Positions 35,639 to 43,781 are shown, counted from the stretch's first letter. The stretch is DNA of 64,000 bases from CAVZVW01 sp963778845 (GCA_963778845.1 CAVZVW010000001.1:372001-436000); one strand, 5' to 3'. Notes: generated by a model from the letters alone, not told the origin. Made by a program: numbers and translations.

Positions 35639-35651
35639 GGGGTCACCACCG

Positions 35652-36521
35652 GTGGAGTGGCTCAACGCCGTGGTCCAGGGCGTTCTCCTGGGAGGCCTCT
35701 ACGCGTTGCTGGCGGCGGGCCTGTCGCTGATGTTCGGGGTGATGCGCATCGTCAACCTCGCCCATGGGGTGCTGGCCGTCTTCGCCGCCTACCTCGGGCT
35801 GGTGCTCGTGCGCGACGTCGGGCTCCCCCCGTTCGTCACCATCGCCGTGGTGGTGCCCGCGATGGCCGTGGTGGGTTACGTGCTGCAGCGCACGCTGCTC
35901 GGCATCTCGCTGACCCGCGGGCCACTGGCCCCGCTGCTCGTGACGTTCGGGCTCGCCGTGGTGCTGACGAACCTGCTGCAGCAGGTGTTCTCCGCGGACA
36001 ACCAGACGATCCAGATCGGCGCCCTGGGCGCCTCCGGCGTCAGGTTCACCGACCAGCTCTCGATCGGGGTGTTCTCGCTCATCACGTTCCTCGTGGGTGT
36101 CGCGGCGATCACCGTGGTGCAGCTGTTCCTCGCCCGCACCGCGACCGGCCGGGCGATGCGCGCGACCAGCGACGACGCCGAGGCTGCATCGCTCATGGGC
36201 ATCGACAACCTGCACCTGTACGCCGTCGCCACGGCGATAGCACTCGCGCTGGTGGGCCTGGCCGGGGTGTTCCTCGGTATGCGCACACAGTTCAGCCCCA
36301 CCTTCGGCGCCGTCACGCTGATCTTCGCGTTCGAGGCGGTGATCATCGGCGGACTGGGGTCCCTGTGGGGCACGCTCGCCGGCGGGGTGGTCCTCGGCGT
36401 CGCGCAGGCCGTCGGCGCGCAGGTCGCACCGGCCTACGGCGTGCTCTTCGGCCACGTGGTGTTCCTGGCGGTGCTCGCCTTCCGGCCAAGCGGGCTCTTC
36501 CCCAAGGTGGTGACGGCATGA
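35652..36521 (+). CDS. livH: LIV-type ABC transporter permease LivH
   Basis: This 289-aa permease has about eight helices. Family markers are NAVVQGVLLGGLYALLAAGL at the N-terminus, FGVMRIVNLAHGVLAVFAAY, RATSDDAEAASLMGIDNLHL (the coupling helix facing the ATPase), and FEAVIIGGLGSLWGTLAGG. GTG at 35652 follows a G-rich run after the corrected livF stop, 14 bp away. ATGA overlap with livM. With LivM it forms the membrane channel of the importer. Confidence 0.92.
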   Translation: MEWLNAVVQGVLLGGLYALLAAGLSLMFGVMRIVNLAHGVLAVFAAYLGLVLVRDVGLPPFVTIAVVVPAMAVVGYVLQRTLLGISLTRGPLAPLLVTFGLAVVLTNLLQQVFSADNQTIQIGALGASGVRFTDQLSIGVFSLITFLVGVAAITVVQLFLARTATGRAMRATSDDAEAASLMGIDNLHLYAVATAIALALVGLAGVFLGMRTQFSPTFGAVTLIFAFEAVIIGGLGSLWGTLAGGVVLGVAQAVGAQVAPAYGVLFGHVVFLAVLAFRPSGLFPKVVTA

Positions 36522-37579
36522 AGGCGGCGACCGTCTCCGCCGCGGCCCCCGCGGGCACCCCGACCGTGCTGAAGGTGCGGCGGGCCACCCGGGCCTCGTA
36601 TGTGGCCGCGCTGGCGTTCGTCGTGACGATCGTGGTGCTGGCGTACGCGCCGTACCTGGTCAGCCGCGGCGTGCAGACCGACCTTGTGACGCTCTTCGCG
36701 CTCATCACGCTCGGCTCGATGTGGAACCTCATGGCCGGCTATGCCGGCATGGTCTCCATCGGTCAGCAGGCCTACATCGGCATCGGCGCCTACGGTCTCG
36801 TCTATCTGGCCGACGAGCTGAGCATCGACCCGTTCATCGCGGTGCCCGTCGCCGTCGGGGTGTGCGGGCTCGCCGCGCTGCCGCTGTCGTACCTCGTGTT
36901 CCGCCTCGTGGGCGGGTACTTCGCGATCGGCACCTGGGTAGTCGCAGAGGTCGTGAAGCTGCTCGTCACTCAGGTGGACGCTCTGGGCGGCGGGTCAGGC
37001 ATCTCGCTCACCGCGTTCGGCGGCTACTCCCCGGGTGTACGCATCGCCTACGTCTACTGGCTGTCGCTGCTGGGGGCGATCGCCGCGGTGGTGGTCACCT
37101 ACCTGCTCATGCGCTCACGCCTGGGGCTGGGGCTGACCGCCATCCGCGACGACGCGGTGGCCGCCGGAAGCCTCGGTGTGCGGGTCACGCGCAGCCGGCG
37201 CATCGTCTACGTCGTGGCGTCGATGGGCTGCGGGTTGGCCGGGGGGATGATCGCGACGAGCACTCTGCGGGTGCAGCCGGAGTCCATCTTCTCCGTCGAC
37301 TACAGCGCATTCATGATCTTCATCGTGGTGATCGGCGGCATCGGCACCATAGAAGGCCCGATCCTGGGCGCGGTCACGTTCTTCGCGTTGCAGCAGTGGC
37401 TGTCCGACCTCGGCGTCTGGTACCTCGTGATCCTCGGCGTCGTCGCGATCGTCATCACGATCACCGCCCCGAAGGGACTGTGGGGGGTGCTCTCCGGCAA
37501 CGGCCGGATCCGCCTCTTCCCGGTCGGCTACAGCGTGCTCGAGTCACCGAGCGTGCCCCCGCCCGGCTCGACCCCTTGA
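36518..37579 (+). CDS. livM: LIV-type ABC transporter permease LivM
   Basis: The 353-aa protein has about ten helices. MWNLMAGYAGMVSIGQQAYIG is the LivM signature; LVGGYFAIGTWVVAEVVKLL and RLGLGLTAIRDDAVAAGSLGV (coupling helix) follow, with IVVIGGIGTIEGPILGAVTF near the end. The C-terminus is Ser/Pro-rich (SPSVPPPGSTP). ATG at 36518 overlaps the livH stop. Last transporter gene, 46 bp before the intradiol dioxygenase, so the importer and the enzyme are likely one operon. Confidence 0.92.
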   Translation: MKAATVSAAAPAGTPTVLKVRRATRASYVAALAFVVTIVVLAYAPYLVSRGVQTDLVTLFALITLGSMWNLMAGYAGMVSIGQQAYIGIGAYGLVYLADELSIDPFIAVPVAVGVCGLAALPLSYLVFRLVGGYFAIGTWVVAEVVKLLVTQVDALGGGSGISLTAFGGYSPGVRIAYVYWLSLLGAIAAVVVTYLLMRSRLGLGLTAIRDDAVAAGSLGVRVTRSRRIVYVVASMGCGLAGGMIATSTLRVQPESIFSVDYSAFMIFIVVIGGIGTIEGPILGAVTFFALQQWLSDLGVWYLVILGVVAIVITITAPKGLWGVLSGNGRIRLFPVGYSVLESPSVPPPGSTP

Positions 37580-37625
37580 CCGAGCCCGTCCTCCCGCACC
37601 CACATCGCTCACCCCTAGGAGCCCC

Positions 37626-38471
37626 GTGACCACCACGACGATGACGCAGGACGAGCTGACCGACGAAGTCGTCGCGCGGCTGGAGGCCACGCCCGACCAG
37701 CGGCTTCGCGAGGTGATGCAGGCCCTGGTGCGCCACCTGCACGCGTTCGCCACCGAGGTGTCGCTGACCGACGAGGAGTGGATGCGCGGCATCGTCTTCC
37801 TCACCCAGACCGGGCAGATGTGCGACGGCGCGCGCCAGGAGTTCATCCTGCTCTCCGACACCCTGGGACTGTCCTCGCTGGTGGACCTGGTCAACCACGG
37901 CGGTGAGGACCCGAGCGCGACGGAACCGACGATCCTCGGCCCCTTCTACGTGCCCGAGTCCCCGTGGCGGGCCAACGGGGAGTCGATGGTCGAGTACGAG
38001 GACGGCGGCGAACCGGCGGTGCTGCGCGGGCACGTCCGGTCCACCGACGGCCGCCCGCTCGCCGGGGCCGTGGTGGACGTGTGGCAGAACGCCGCGACCG
38101 GCTTCTACGCCGTCCAGCAACCCGATGCCCAGCCCTCGACGAACCTGCGCGGGCGCTACCGCACGGACGACGACGGCCGCTTCGAGGTGCGCACGGTGCG
38201 CCCGGTGCCCTACCCGATCCCCGACGACGGGCCGGTGGGGAAGCTGCTGGGGTGGACGGGGCGCCACCCGTGGCGGGCCGCGCACATCCACGTGATCGCC
38301 GGTGCCGACGGACATGTGCCGGTCACGACGCACATCTTCGACCGGGCCAGCGACTACCTCGACTCCGACACGGTCTTCGGGGTCAAGGGCTCGCTGGTCC
38401 GGGACTTCGTGGCCGGCCCCGACGGCGTGCTGGTCTGCTCGCACGACATCGTGCTCCGCCCCGTGCCGTGA
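37626..38471 (+). CDS. Intradiol ring-cleavage dioxygenase, probable hydroxyquinol 1,2-dioxygenase
   Basis: The 281-aa enzyme has the N-terminal helical linker domain (RLREVMQALVRHLHAFATEV) of catechol/hydroxyquinol dioxygenases and an intradiol catalytic domain. The Fe(III) ligands are visible: Tyr in LGPFYVPESP, Tyr in RGRYRTDDDGRF, and two His in HPWRAAHIHVIAG. Length and the linked maleylacetate reductase favour hydroxyquinol cleavage to maleylacetate over catechol cleavage, because no muconate genes are present. Start GTG at 37626. Converges on the SufS-like gene 36 bp away. Confidence 0.87.
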   Translation: MTTTTMTQDELTDEVVARLEATPDQRLREVMQALVRHLHAFATEVSLTDEEWMRGIVFLTQTGQMCDGARQEFILLSDTLGLSSLVDLVNHGGEDPSATEPTILGPFYVPESPWRANGESMVEYEDGGEPAVLRGHVRSTDGRPLAGAVVDVWQNAATGFYAVQQPDAQPSTNLRGRYRTDDDGRFEVRTVRPVPYPIPDDGPVGKLLGWTGRHPWRAAHIHVIAGADGHVPVTTHIFDRASDYLDSDTVFGVKGSLVRDFVAGPDGVLVCSHDIVLRPVP

Positions 38472-38506
38472 CCCCGCCAGCAATCGCCCATGAAGGTCGC
38501 CGATGG

Positions 38507-39883
38507 TCAGGAGGCCCGCACCGCCATCGCACGGCCGGCCCGAAGGCGGGCGACCACGCGTCGCACCGCCCCGACGGCGTAGTCCACATCCTCGAGGGTG
38601 TTGTACAGGTAGAAGCTCAGCCGGCAGCTGGCGGCCGGGTCGAGTCCGAGGTCCTTGTGCGCCAGGGTGGCGCAGTGGCAGCCCGCCCTCGACTCCACAC
38701 GCTCCTCGTTCAGCCCTGCCGCGAGGTCCATCGGGTTGATGCCCTCGACGTTGAACGCCACCAGCGGTGAACGTTCGCAGGCGTCGCGGGGGCCGTAGAC
38801 CGTGATGCCGTCGACGCCGCGCAGCTCCTCCAGCGCGAACGCCGTGAGCATGCGGGTGTGCCGGTTCACCAGGGCCATGGTCGCCTCGACCCGCGCGCGC
38901 GGCAGCGGGTCGGTCGTGCCGAAGAACCGCCGGCGCCCGCCGTCCAGCACGAGGTCGGTGGCCAGGCGCAGTGCCTGGGCAGACACGATGACGCCCAGGA
39001 TGTTCGGCGTCCCTGCCGTGAACTTCCACGGCAGGTCGTTGTACTGCACGAGGTCGGGGGACACCTGACCCTCGGCGATCATGTCGCCGCCGTACAGGAA
39101 GGGCAGCGAGTCGCGCAGGAGGTGCTCCTTGGCGTACAGGACCCCGACGCCGAACGGTGCCATGAGCTTGTGGAAGGAGAACGACAGGTAGTCCACGTCC
39201 AGGGCCTGGACGTCGACGGGTGAGCTGGGCACCAGCTGGGCGCCGTCCACGAGCATCAGGGAGCGTTGCTCCCCCGTCGGCTGCCGGTAGCCGCTGCGGT
39301 CGGCGATCTCGCGCACCAGGCCCAGGGGCGGCTTCGTCCCGAGGAAGTTCGAGGCGCCGGTGCAGCACACCAGCTTGGTTCGGGAGTCCACGAGCGAGGC
39401 CAGGTGCGCCAGGTCGAGCTCGCCCGTGGTGTGGTCGAAGCGCGCGACGCGGCACTCAACCCTGCGGCCGAAGCGCGGGAGGATCTCGCGGCACATGCCG
39501 TACCAGGGGACGAAGTTGGAGTTGTGCTCCATCATCGTCGTCACGACGTTGTCGCCGTCCTGGAAGTCCGTCAGCAGCGAGTACATGACGGCGTTGTTCG
39601 CCTCGGTGGCGTTGCGGTAGGTCATGACGGTGCGCCGGCTCGGGGCGTTCAGCCAGGTGGCGATCGTGTCGTAGGACTCCTCGAACAGCGCAGTCGTGCG
39701 CTGGGAGGCGCTGGACTGGCCGCGGTGGACGTTCTCGTAGTCCGGGACGAGCCGGCCGACCAGCTCCACGAGCTCACGCGGAGGCTGCGTGCTGGCGGCG
39801 TTGTTCGTCACGACGCGTCCGCTGCGGGAGAAGTCGAAGTGCTCGCGGATGCGGTGGACGTCGAGCGCTCGTTCTTCGTGCAT
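38507..39883 (-). CDS. Class V aminotransferase/cysteine desulfurase-like PLP enzyme
   Basis: This 458-aa PLP enzyme resembles SufS/CSD. The cofactor lysine is in LSFSFHKLMAPFGVGVLY, the phosphate-binding region is TYRNATEANNAVMYSL, and MLVDGAQLVPSSPVDVQAL holds the Asp that contacts the pyridine N. A Cys-rich segment, ESRAGCHCATLAHKDLG, lies where SufS has its catalytic Cys, which suggests desulfurase activity. Group II desulfurases are about 400-420 aa, so this one is slightly long. No suf genes are near and the role is undetermined. ATG at 39883 is used. Confidence 0.8.
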   Translation of the reverse strand: MHEERALDVHRIREHFDFSRSGRVVTNNAASTQPPRELVELVGRLVPDYENVHRGQSSASQRTTALFEESYDTIATWLNAPSRRTVMTYRNATEANNAVMYSLLTDFQDGDNVVTTMMEHNSNFVPWYGMCREILPRFGRRVECRVARFDHTTGELDLAHLASLVDSRTKLVCCTGASNFLGTKPPLGLVREIADRSGYRQPTGEQRSLMLVDGAQLVPSSPVDVQALDVDYLSFSFHKLMAPFGVGVLYAKEHLLRDSLPFLYGGDMIAEGQVSPDLVQYNDLPWKFTAGTPNILGVIVSAQALRLATDLVLDGGRRRFFGTTDPLPRARVEATMALVNRHTRMLTAFALEELRGVDGITVYGPRDACERSPLVAFNVEGINPMDLAAGLNEERVESRAGCHCATLAHKDLGLDPAASCRLSFYLYNTLEDVDYAVGAVRRVVARLRAGRAMAVRAS

Positions 39884-40006
39884 GGCGTAGCCCCCAGCCC
39901 TCTGGTGTGCCACTCGGCCTCGTCCGACGGTGCGTGCGACGAGGCGGCGGCGCAGCCGCCTCGTCGCAGAGGAGAGCACCGGAGGGGTCAGCAGATACGT
40001 GCGACG

Positions 40007-40774
40007 TCAGTGGGCCGAGGCCCCAACGGCGATCGCAGACTCGCGCGTGAAGTCGCCCTCGAGCCGCAACGTCACCGTGTCGGACTGCCAGATGAGGGTC
40101 TGGGCCGCCAGGCGTGCCGACTGGTTCGCATACTCCCCGTCGGGCAGCAGGTAGATCACGTCGTGCGGGCCGTTCACCCAGGCGCCGGGCCTTCCTGCGA
40201 CGTCGACGCGCTGCACCTCGGGTCCGCTGAGGAACTTCTCGAAGACCGGGCCGATCGAGCCGTCGAACTCGTCCAGCCGGGCGGCCACCCCCGAGGGACC
40301 GGCCCGCGGTCGGCCGGGGCCGGGCAGGTAGATCAGGGAGACGACCCGCCCGTCGCCGCTGACCGTGACGGCATCGGGGGTACCCAGCGCCGCCGGGACG
40401 AGTATCGGGAAGGCGGCCTGCCTGCGCGCCGACGCCAGGCTCGCAGCGGACTCCCCCGGCAGCACGCCCACGCTGCGCGGCAGCGGCGAGGGCTGTTGGC
40501 GGACATCGACGCCGAAGACGTGCAGGACATAGTCCGCGGCGGCCTGGCCGGCCGGGGTCGCCGCGAGTGCCGCGAGTGCGACGAGTACCGCAGCGACCAC
40601 CAGTCCCAGCCGTCGTCGGCCGAACCCCGGACTGCGGGGCTGCCGCACCGGCTCTGCGTCGGCGACCAGGCGAGCCGACACGGCCGCGACCACATCGGGT
40701 GCCGGTGGCAGCACCAGGAGAGCGCCCAGCTCACGCAGCCGTGCCTCGAGCACGGCATGGTCGTTGTCAGCCAC
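40007..40774 (-). CDS. Anti-sigma factor-like single-helix membrane protein
   Basis: This 255-aa protein has a cytoplasmic N-terminus of about 60 residues, one helix RRLGLVVAAVLVALAALAAT, and an extracellular domain of about 170 residues without recognised catalytic motifs. GTG at 40774 overlaps the end of the upstream ECF sigma gene by eight bases, the usual arrangement for an anti-sigma factor. No zinc HxxxCxxC motif is seen, so it is not a ZAS-type protein. Function is inferred mainly from gene order and topology. Confidence 0.7.
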   Translation of the reverse strand: MADNDHAVLEARLRELGALLVLPPAPDVVAAVSARLVADAEPVRQPRSPGFGRRRLGLVVAAVLVALAALAATPAGQAAADYVLHVFGVDVRQQPSPLPRSVGVLPGESAASLASARRQAAFPILVPAALGTPDAVTVSGDGRVVSLIYLPGPGRPRAGPSGVAARLDEFDGSIGPVFEKFLSGPEVQRVDVAGRPGAWVNGPHDVIYLLPDGEYANQSARLAAQTLIWQSDTVTLRLEGDFTRESAIAVGASAH

Positions 40775-41342
40775 CGGGCACCTCCTCCCGCTCGCCGAGC
40801 CTGCCGGCCAAGGCCGGCTCCAACCGGCGAAGCGCCCGCGACAGCCGCGACTTGACCGATCCCTTCGGCCAGCCGAGAACCTCGGCGGTCTCCGCCTCGG
40901 ACAGGTCGAGAAGGTAGCGGCACGTGACGACCTGCCGGTCACGGTGAGGCAGCCGCTGCACGGCCGCCAGCAGGGCGACCCGCCGCTCCTGCGCGACTGC
41001 CGCGACGTCGGGCCCCTCGGCCGGCGCCGACGTCACTGGCAGCGCCGCGACCCGCAGCGCCAGGCCCTCCCGGCGCTTGCGGGAGCGGTGCAGGTTGAGC
41101 GTCTCGTTGACGACGATCCGCAGCAGCCACGGTCGGAAGCTCTCCCCACCCCGGAAGCGCTGCAGCGCGAGGTAGGCCTTGACGAAGGCGTCCTGGACGA
41201 CGTCCTCGGCATCAGCCCCGGCGCCGAAGAGCACGGCCGTGCGGTGGGCGGCCGCGGTGTAGCGGGCGACCAGCACCTCGTAGGCGCCGATGTCGCCGGC
41301 CCGTGCCCGGGCCACGACGTCGTCGTCGTCCGTGCCTGACAC
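40767..41342 (-). CDS. ECF-family RNA polymerase sigma factor
   Basis: The 191-aa protein has sigma region 2 (GAYEVLVARYTAAAHRTAVLF, DAEDVVQDAFVKAYLALQRF, RPWLLRIVVNETLN) and region 4 (AVQRLPHRDRQVVTCRYLLDLSEAETAEVL with GWPKGSVKSRLSRALRRL). It directs transcription of a stimulon probably controlled by the adjacent anti-sigma protein. GTG at 41342 is provisional: GGAG lies too close for ideal spacing, and TTG six bases earlier or a downstream GTG could serve. Confidence 0.9.
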   Translation of the reverse strand: MSGTDDDDVVARARAGDIGAYEVLVARYTAAAHRTAVLFGAGADAEDVVQDAFVKAYLALQRFRGGESFRPWLLRIVVNETLNLHRSRKRREGLALRVAALPVTSAPAEGPDVAAVAQERRVALLAAVQRLPHRDRQVVTCRYLLDLSEAETAEVLGWPKGSVKSRLSRALRRLEPALAGRLGEREEVPGG

Positions 41343-41477
41343 CTCCAACCCCCGTCGTCGAGAGTCTGACACCGCTGGACCTGCGGTGGTTCCGGGAACC
41401 GTGGGGCGGTCTTCGGTGTATGAGCGGTGGATGGGTGTATGAGCTGTGGAGGTGTATGGGCGGTGGAGGTGGCGGCG
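41343..41477. promoter_or_regulatory. Divergent leader with three direct repeats
   Basis: Between the sigma factor gene and the plus-strand lipoprotein gene, GGTGTATGAGCGGTGG-type units start at 41415, 41434 and 41451. The second differs at one base and the third at one. They end at the GGTGGAGG ribosome site of the lipoprotein. They may be binding sites or merely a slippage expansion. No clear ECF -35/-10 pair was identified. Confidence 0.45.
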
Positions 41478-42359
41478 ATGACGATCGGGCGCACGGCTCG
41501 GCTGGGTCGCACAGTGGTGGCTCTCGGCGCCGTGGTCGTGCTCGCGGGGTGCGGGGGCACGGGCGGCAGCGGTGCCGGGCCGGCCGGCGGCAACGGGTCC
41601 GTGCCGGCCGCCCGCCCGGGCACGAGCGGGGTGGTCCCGGCGCCCTCGACATCGGCGACAACGTCCCCGCCCGCGGCCTTCGACGTGCAGTCGCGCTACG
41701 CCGTCCGCTTCGACGGCGCCCGGACGACGGTCGCGGCCGCCGGGGGCGCGACGCCCGCCTCGACCCGCATCCCCGGCCGCTACTGGCTGCCGGTGGTGGT
41801 CGCCGGCCAGGGTCCCGAGGGCGTCTCGGGCGACGGCGGAACTCTTGTGCTGCAAGGCGTGCACGGCTCTGACGGCCTCAGCCGGTTCGCCCTGCTCGAC
41901 ACCGGCCTGGCAACACCGGCGAGAACGGTGGCTCTCAAGGGCGACTTCAGCTACGACGCGATCTCCCCCGACGGCCGACTGGTGTTCCTCATCCAGCACC
42001 TGCCTCCGGCCGGCTCCGACCACTACGTGGTGCGGGCCTACGACAGTGCGACGGGGGCACTGCGCGAGGGCGCCATCGTCGACAAGCGCACCCCGACCGA
42101 GGCCATGAACGGGCAGCCCCTGGCCCGCGTGGCGACACCGGGCGGGGGGCTTGTGGCCACGCTGTACCTGCGGCGCACCGGCGAGCCGTTCGTGCACCTG
42201 CTCGACACCATCGACGGGTTCGCCCTGTGCGCGGACCTGCCCGAAGGCGCCGTGCAGGGCTGGACCCTGGCCTACACCCCGGACCACTTCGTCGTCCGCG
42301 ACGCCCAGGGGGTCGACCGGCTGACCGTCACCCCCGAGGCGACCGTCGCGACGGTGTGA
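41478..42359 (+). CDS. Lipoprotein of unknown function (beta-propeller-like)
   Basis: The 293-aa protein has lipobox VVLAGCGGT after a hydrophobic helix, a Gly/Pro/Ser-rich linker, and a beta-rich domain. Segments such as YDAISPDGRLVFLIQHL and YVVRAYDSATGALREGAI resemble blades of WD40/YVTN-like propellers, which would bind ligands or proteins outside the cell. ATG at 41478 follows GGAGGTGG. It is divergent from the ECF sigma/anti-sigma pair and may belong to its regulon, by inference. Confidence 0.65.
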   Translation: MTIGRTARLGRTVVALGAVVVLAGCGGTGGSGAGPAGGNGSVPAARPGTSGVVPAPSTSATTSPPAAFDVQSRYAVRFDGARTTVAAAGGATPASTRIPGRYWLPVVVAGQGPEGVSGDGGTLVLQGVHGSDGLSRFALLDTGLATPARTVALKGDFSYDAISPDGRLVFLIQHLPPAGSDHYVVRAYDSATGALREGAIVDKRTPTEAMNGQPLARVATPGGGLVATLYLRRTGEPFVHLLDTIDGFALCADLPEGAVQGWTLAYTPDHFVVRDAQGVDRLTVTPEATVATV

Positions 42360-42416
42360 GCTTCGGCGCCCGTCGTGGCCGGGTCGGGCCGAGGGTGTAC
42401 GTAAGGCCGACACCGG

Positions 42417-42449
42417 GTCGCCGCGCGGCGACACGCCGTGCAGCACGGC
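42417..42449. terminator. Double hairpin between convergent genes
   Basis: Two perfect inverted repeats abut: GTCGCCGCGCGGCGAC (42417-42432) and GCCGTGC-A-GCACGGC (42435-42449). They lie 57 bp after the lipoprotein stop and 67 bp before the end of the converging Cys-rich gene. Both are strong GC stems without a T-run, a plausible bidirectional terminator. Confidence 0.55.
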
Positions 42450-42515
42450 ACTTGTGGAGGTCTTCGGTACGCCCCGGGCGAGCGTCCGCGCCGCCGCGGG
42501 CTCGGCGAGCGGCGT

Positions 42516-42632
42516 TCAGCGGCAGGTGCACCGCTTGTCGGCCGGCACACCGGCAAGGACCGCCGCGACGTGCTTCCCGCACCCGGAGTAGGTGACTTTG
42601 CCGCAGGTGCGGCAGATGGCAGGGCTGCACAT
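42516..42632 (-). CDS. 38-aa Cys-rich small protein behind a CsoR-type operator
   Basis: The peptide starts MCSPAICRTCGKVTYSGC and ends ADKRCTCR, with six Cys and one His in 38 residues. The C-x2-C spacing (CRTC) and the GCGKHV segment resemble a small zinc-ribbon-like protein that I recall as widely conserved in actinobacteria, of unknown function. Its ATG is 43 bp downstream of a perfect CsoR-like palindrome, so copper-responsive expression is likely and metal binding plausible; both are inference. Confidence 0.75.
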   Translation of the reverse strand: MCSPAICRTCGKVTYSGCGKHVAAVLAGVPADKRCTCR

Positions 42633-42675
42633 CGCAGAAGGCTCCCGTCCTCGTCCCGTCGTCGCTCCGAGCAAA

Positions 42676-42693
42676 TATACCCCATAGGGTATA
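42676..42693. promoter_or_regulatory. CsoR-type copper repressor operator
   Basis: TATACCC-CATA-GGGTATA is a perfect 7-4-7 inverted repeat matching the G-tract palindrome bound by copper-sensing CsoR repressors. It sits upstream of the Cys-rich 38-aa gene on the minus strand and 154 bp from the DUF385 gene on the plus strand. No csoR gene is in the window. Confidence 0.75.
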
Positions 42694-42846
42694 ACACTGG
42701 CCACGCTCTCCTTGCACGATACGGCGACTGCACCCGCTTGCGCGGTCATGCACCTCCGGTTGGCCCCCCGACTGACGTCCGCGCCGACGGACCGCGCGCG
42801 CGGCTGACGGGCGAGACGGCGACTCTCGGCGGCTACCGTGCGCGTC

Positions 42847-43275
42847 ATGGACATTCAGCGCCAGGGCCAGCGGTTCGTGACGGGGATGCACGCGCGTGTG
42901 TACCGCCTCACCGGTGGGCGCCTCGGCGGACACTTCGGCAAGGTCGAGAACGTCCTGCTCACGACGACCGGCCGCCGCACCGGCGCGTCGCGCACCACCC
43001 CGTTGTCCGTGCTGGTCGACGGCGACCGTCTCGTGCTCGTGGCGTCCAACGGCGGGGCAACCCGTCATCCCGACTGGTACCTCAACCTGTGCCAGACCCC
43101 GGACGTCGAGGTGCAGCGCGGCCCCGACCGCCATCGGATGAGGGCTCGCACCGCCTCCGACGACGAGCGGACGGCGCTCTGGCCACGCGTGGTCGCGATG
43201 TACAAGGGCTACGCGGGGTACCAGGACAAGACGGAGAGGCGGATCCCACTGGTGATCTGCGAACCTTCGCCCTAG
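42847..43275 (+). CDS. DUF385/nitroreductase family deazaflavin-dependent protein
   Basis: The 142-aa protein has the split-barrel fold of F420-dependent nitroreductase-like (Ddn) enzymes: VENVLLTTTGRRTGASRTTPL, LVLVASNGGATRHPDWYLNL and VEVQRG are diagnostic. Such proteins bind deazaflavin F420 and reduce quinones or nitro compounds. ATG at 42847 is preferred over the GTG at 42838. Shares an intergenic region with the CsoR operator. Converges on the USP-like gene. Confidence 0.88.
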   Translation: MDIQRQGQRFVTGMHARVYRLTGGRLGGHFGKVENVLLTTTGRRTGASRTTPLSVLVDGDRLVLVASNGGATRHPDWYLNLCQTPDVEVQRGPDRHRMRARTASDDERTALWPRVVAMYKGYAGYQDKTERRIPLVICEPSP

Positions 43276-43303
43276 CCCTGCGCGCGGTGGAGGCCGGCGC
43301 GAC

Positions 43304-43328
43304 GCAGCCAAGCGGCAGATGGGGCTGC
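43304..43328. terminator. Possible hairpin between convergent genes
   Basis: GCAGCC (43304-43309) and GGCTGC (43323-43328) can pair around a 13-base loop immediately beside the stop of the minus-strand gene. The stem is short. Confidence 0.3.
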
Positions 43329-43781
43329 TTAGAGGGACGGGCCGGCGTTGCCCTCGACGTGGGTCACCGTCACCTCCGACGCTCGCGCGATCCGGTGCGG
43401 CAGATCCATGATCAACCATCGCGACAGGCGTCGGGGCAGTGTCGAGACGACCACGCCGTCGTAGTGCTGCGCGCGTAGCAGGTCGCGTACCCGCTCCACG
43501 GGCTCGGCGTCGATCACCTCGCCACCCGCCGCGACCCCGGCCCGTGCGAGCCGGGCCAGCTCGTGCTCCAGCCGCCCCTCGGCGAGCAGCCTCGCGATCT
43601 TGTGCGCGTCGGGGATCACCCGGTCGATCGGCGGGTAGTCCCACTGGTGCGTGCCTTCCGTGTCGGTCACCGGCACCACGAGCTGCAGCTCGCACGGACC
43701 CGCGCCGACCAGCTCGTCCAGCTTGGCCACGAGCTGCTCGCCACCCAGAGTCTGGTTCGCGACGATCAGGTACCTGGTCAT
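43329..43781 (-). CDS. USP/indigoidine-like small cytosolic protein, unknown
   Basis: This 150-aa protein begins MTRYLIVANQTLGGEQLVAKL, with a Rossmann-like alternation of strands and helices; ELQLVVPVTDTEGTHQWDYPP and HYDGVVVSTLPRRLSRWLIMDLPHRIARA follow. The pattern suggests a universal-stress-like nucleotide-binding fold, and the ending (SRWLxxDLPHRI, then VTVTHVEG) resembles hypothetical actinobacterial proteins I cannot name. No catalytic motif is evident. It lies 73 bp after the EcsC-like gene. Confidence 0.6.
   Translation of the reverse strand: MTRYLIVANQTLGGEQLVAKLDELVGAGPCELQLVVPVTDTEGTHQWDYPPIDRVIPDAHKIARLLAEGRLEHELARLARAGVAAGGEVIDAEPVERVRDLLRAQHYDGVVVSTLPRRLSRWLIMDLPHRIARASEVTVTHVEGNAGPSL

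Noticed and set aside
34944..36521. A LivF-LivH fusion protein
   Set aside because: The fusion results from a missing base near 35611. The adjacent frame restores the normal LivF ending AVAQAYFGI and stop, and LivH has its own GTG.
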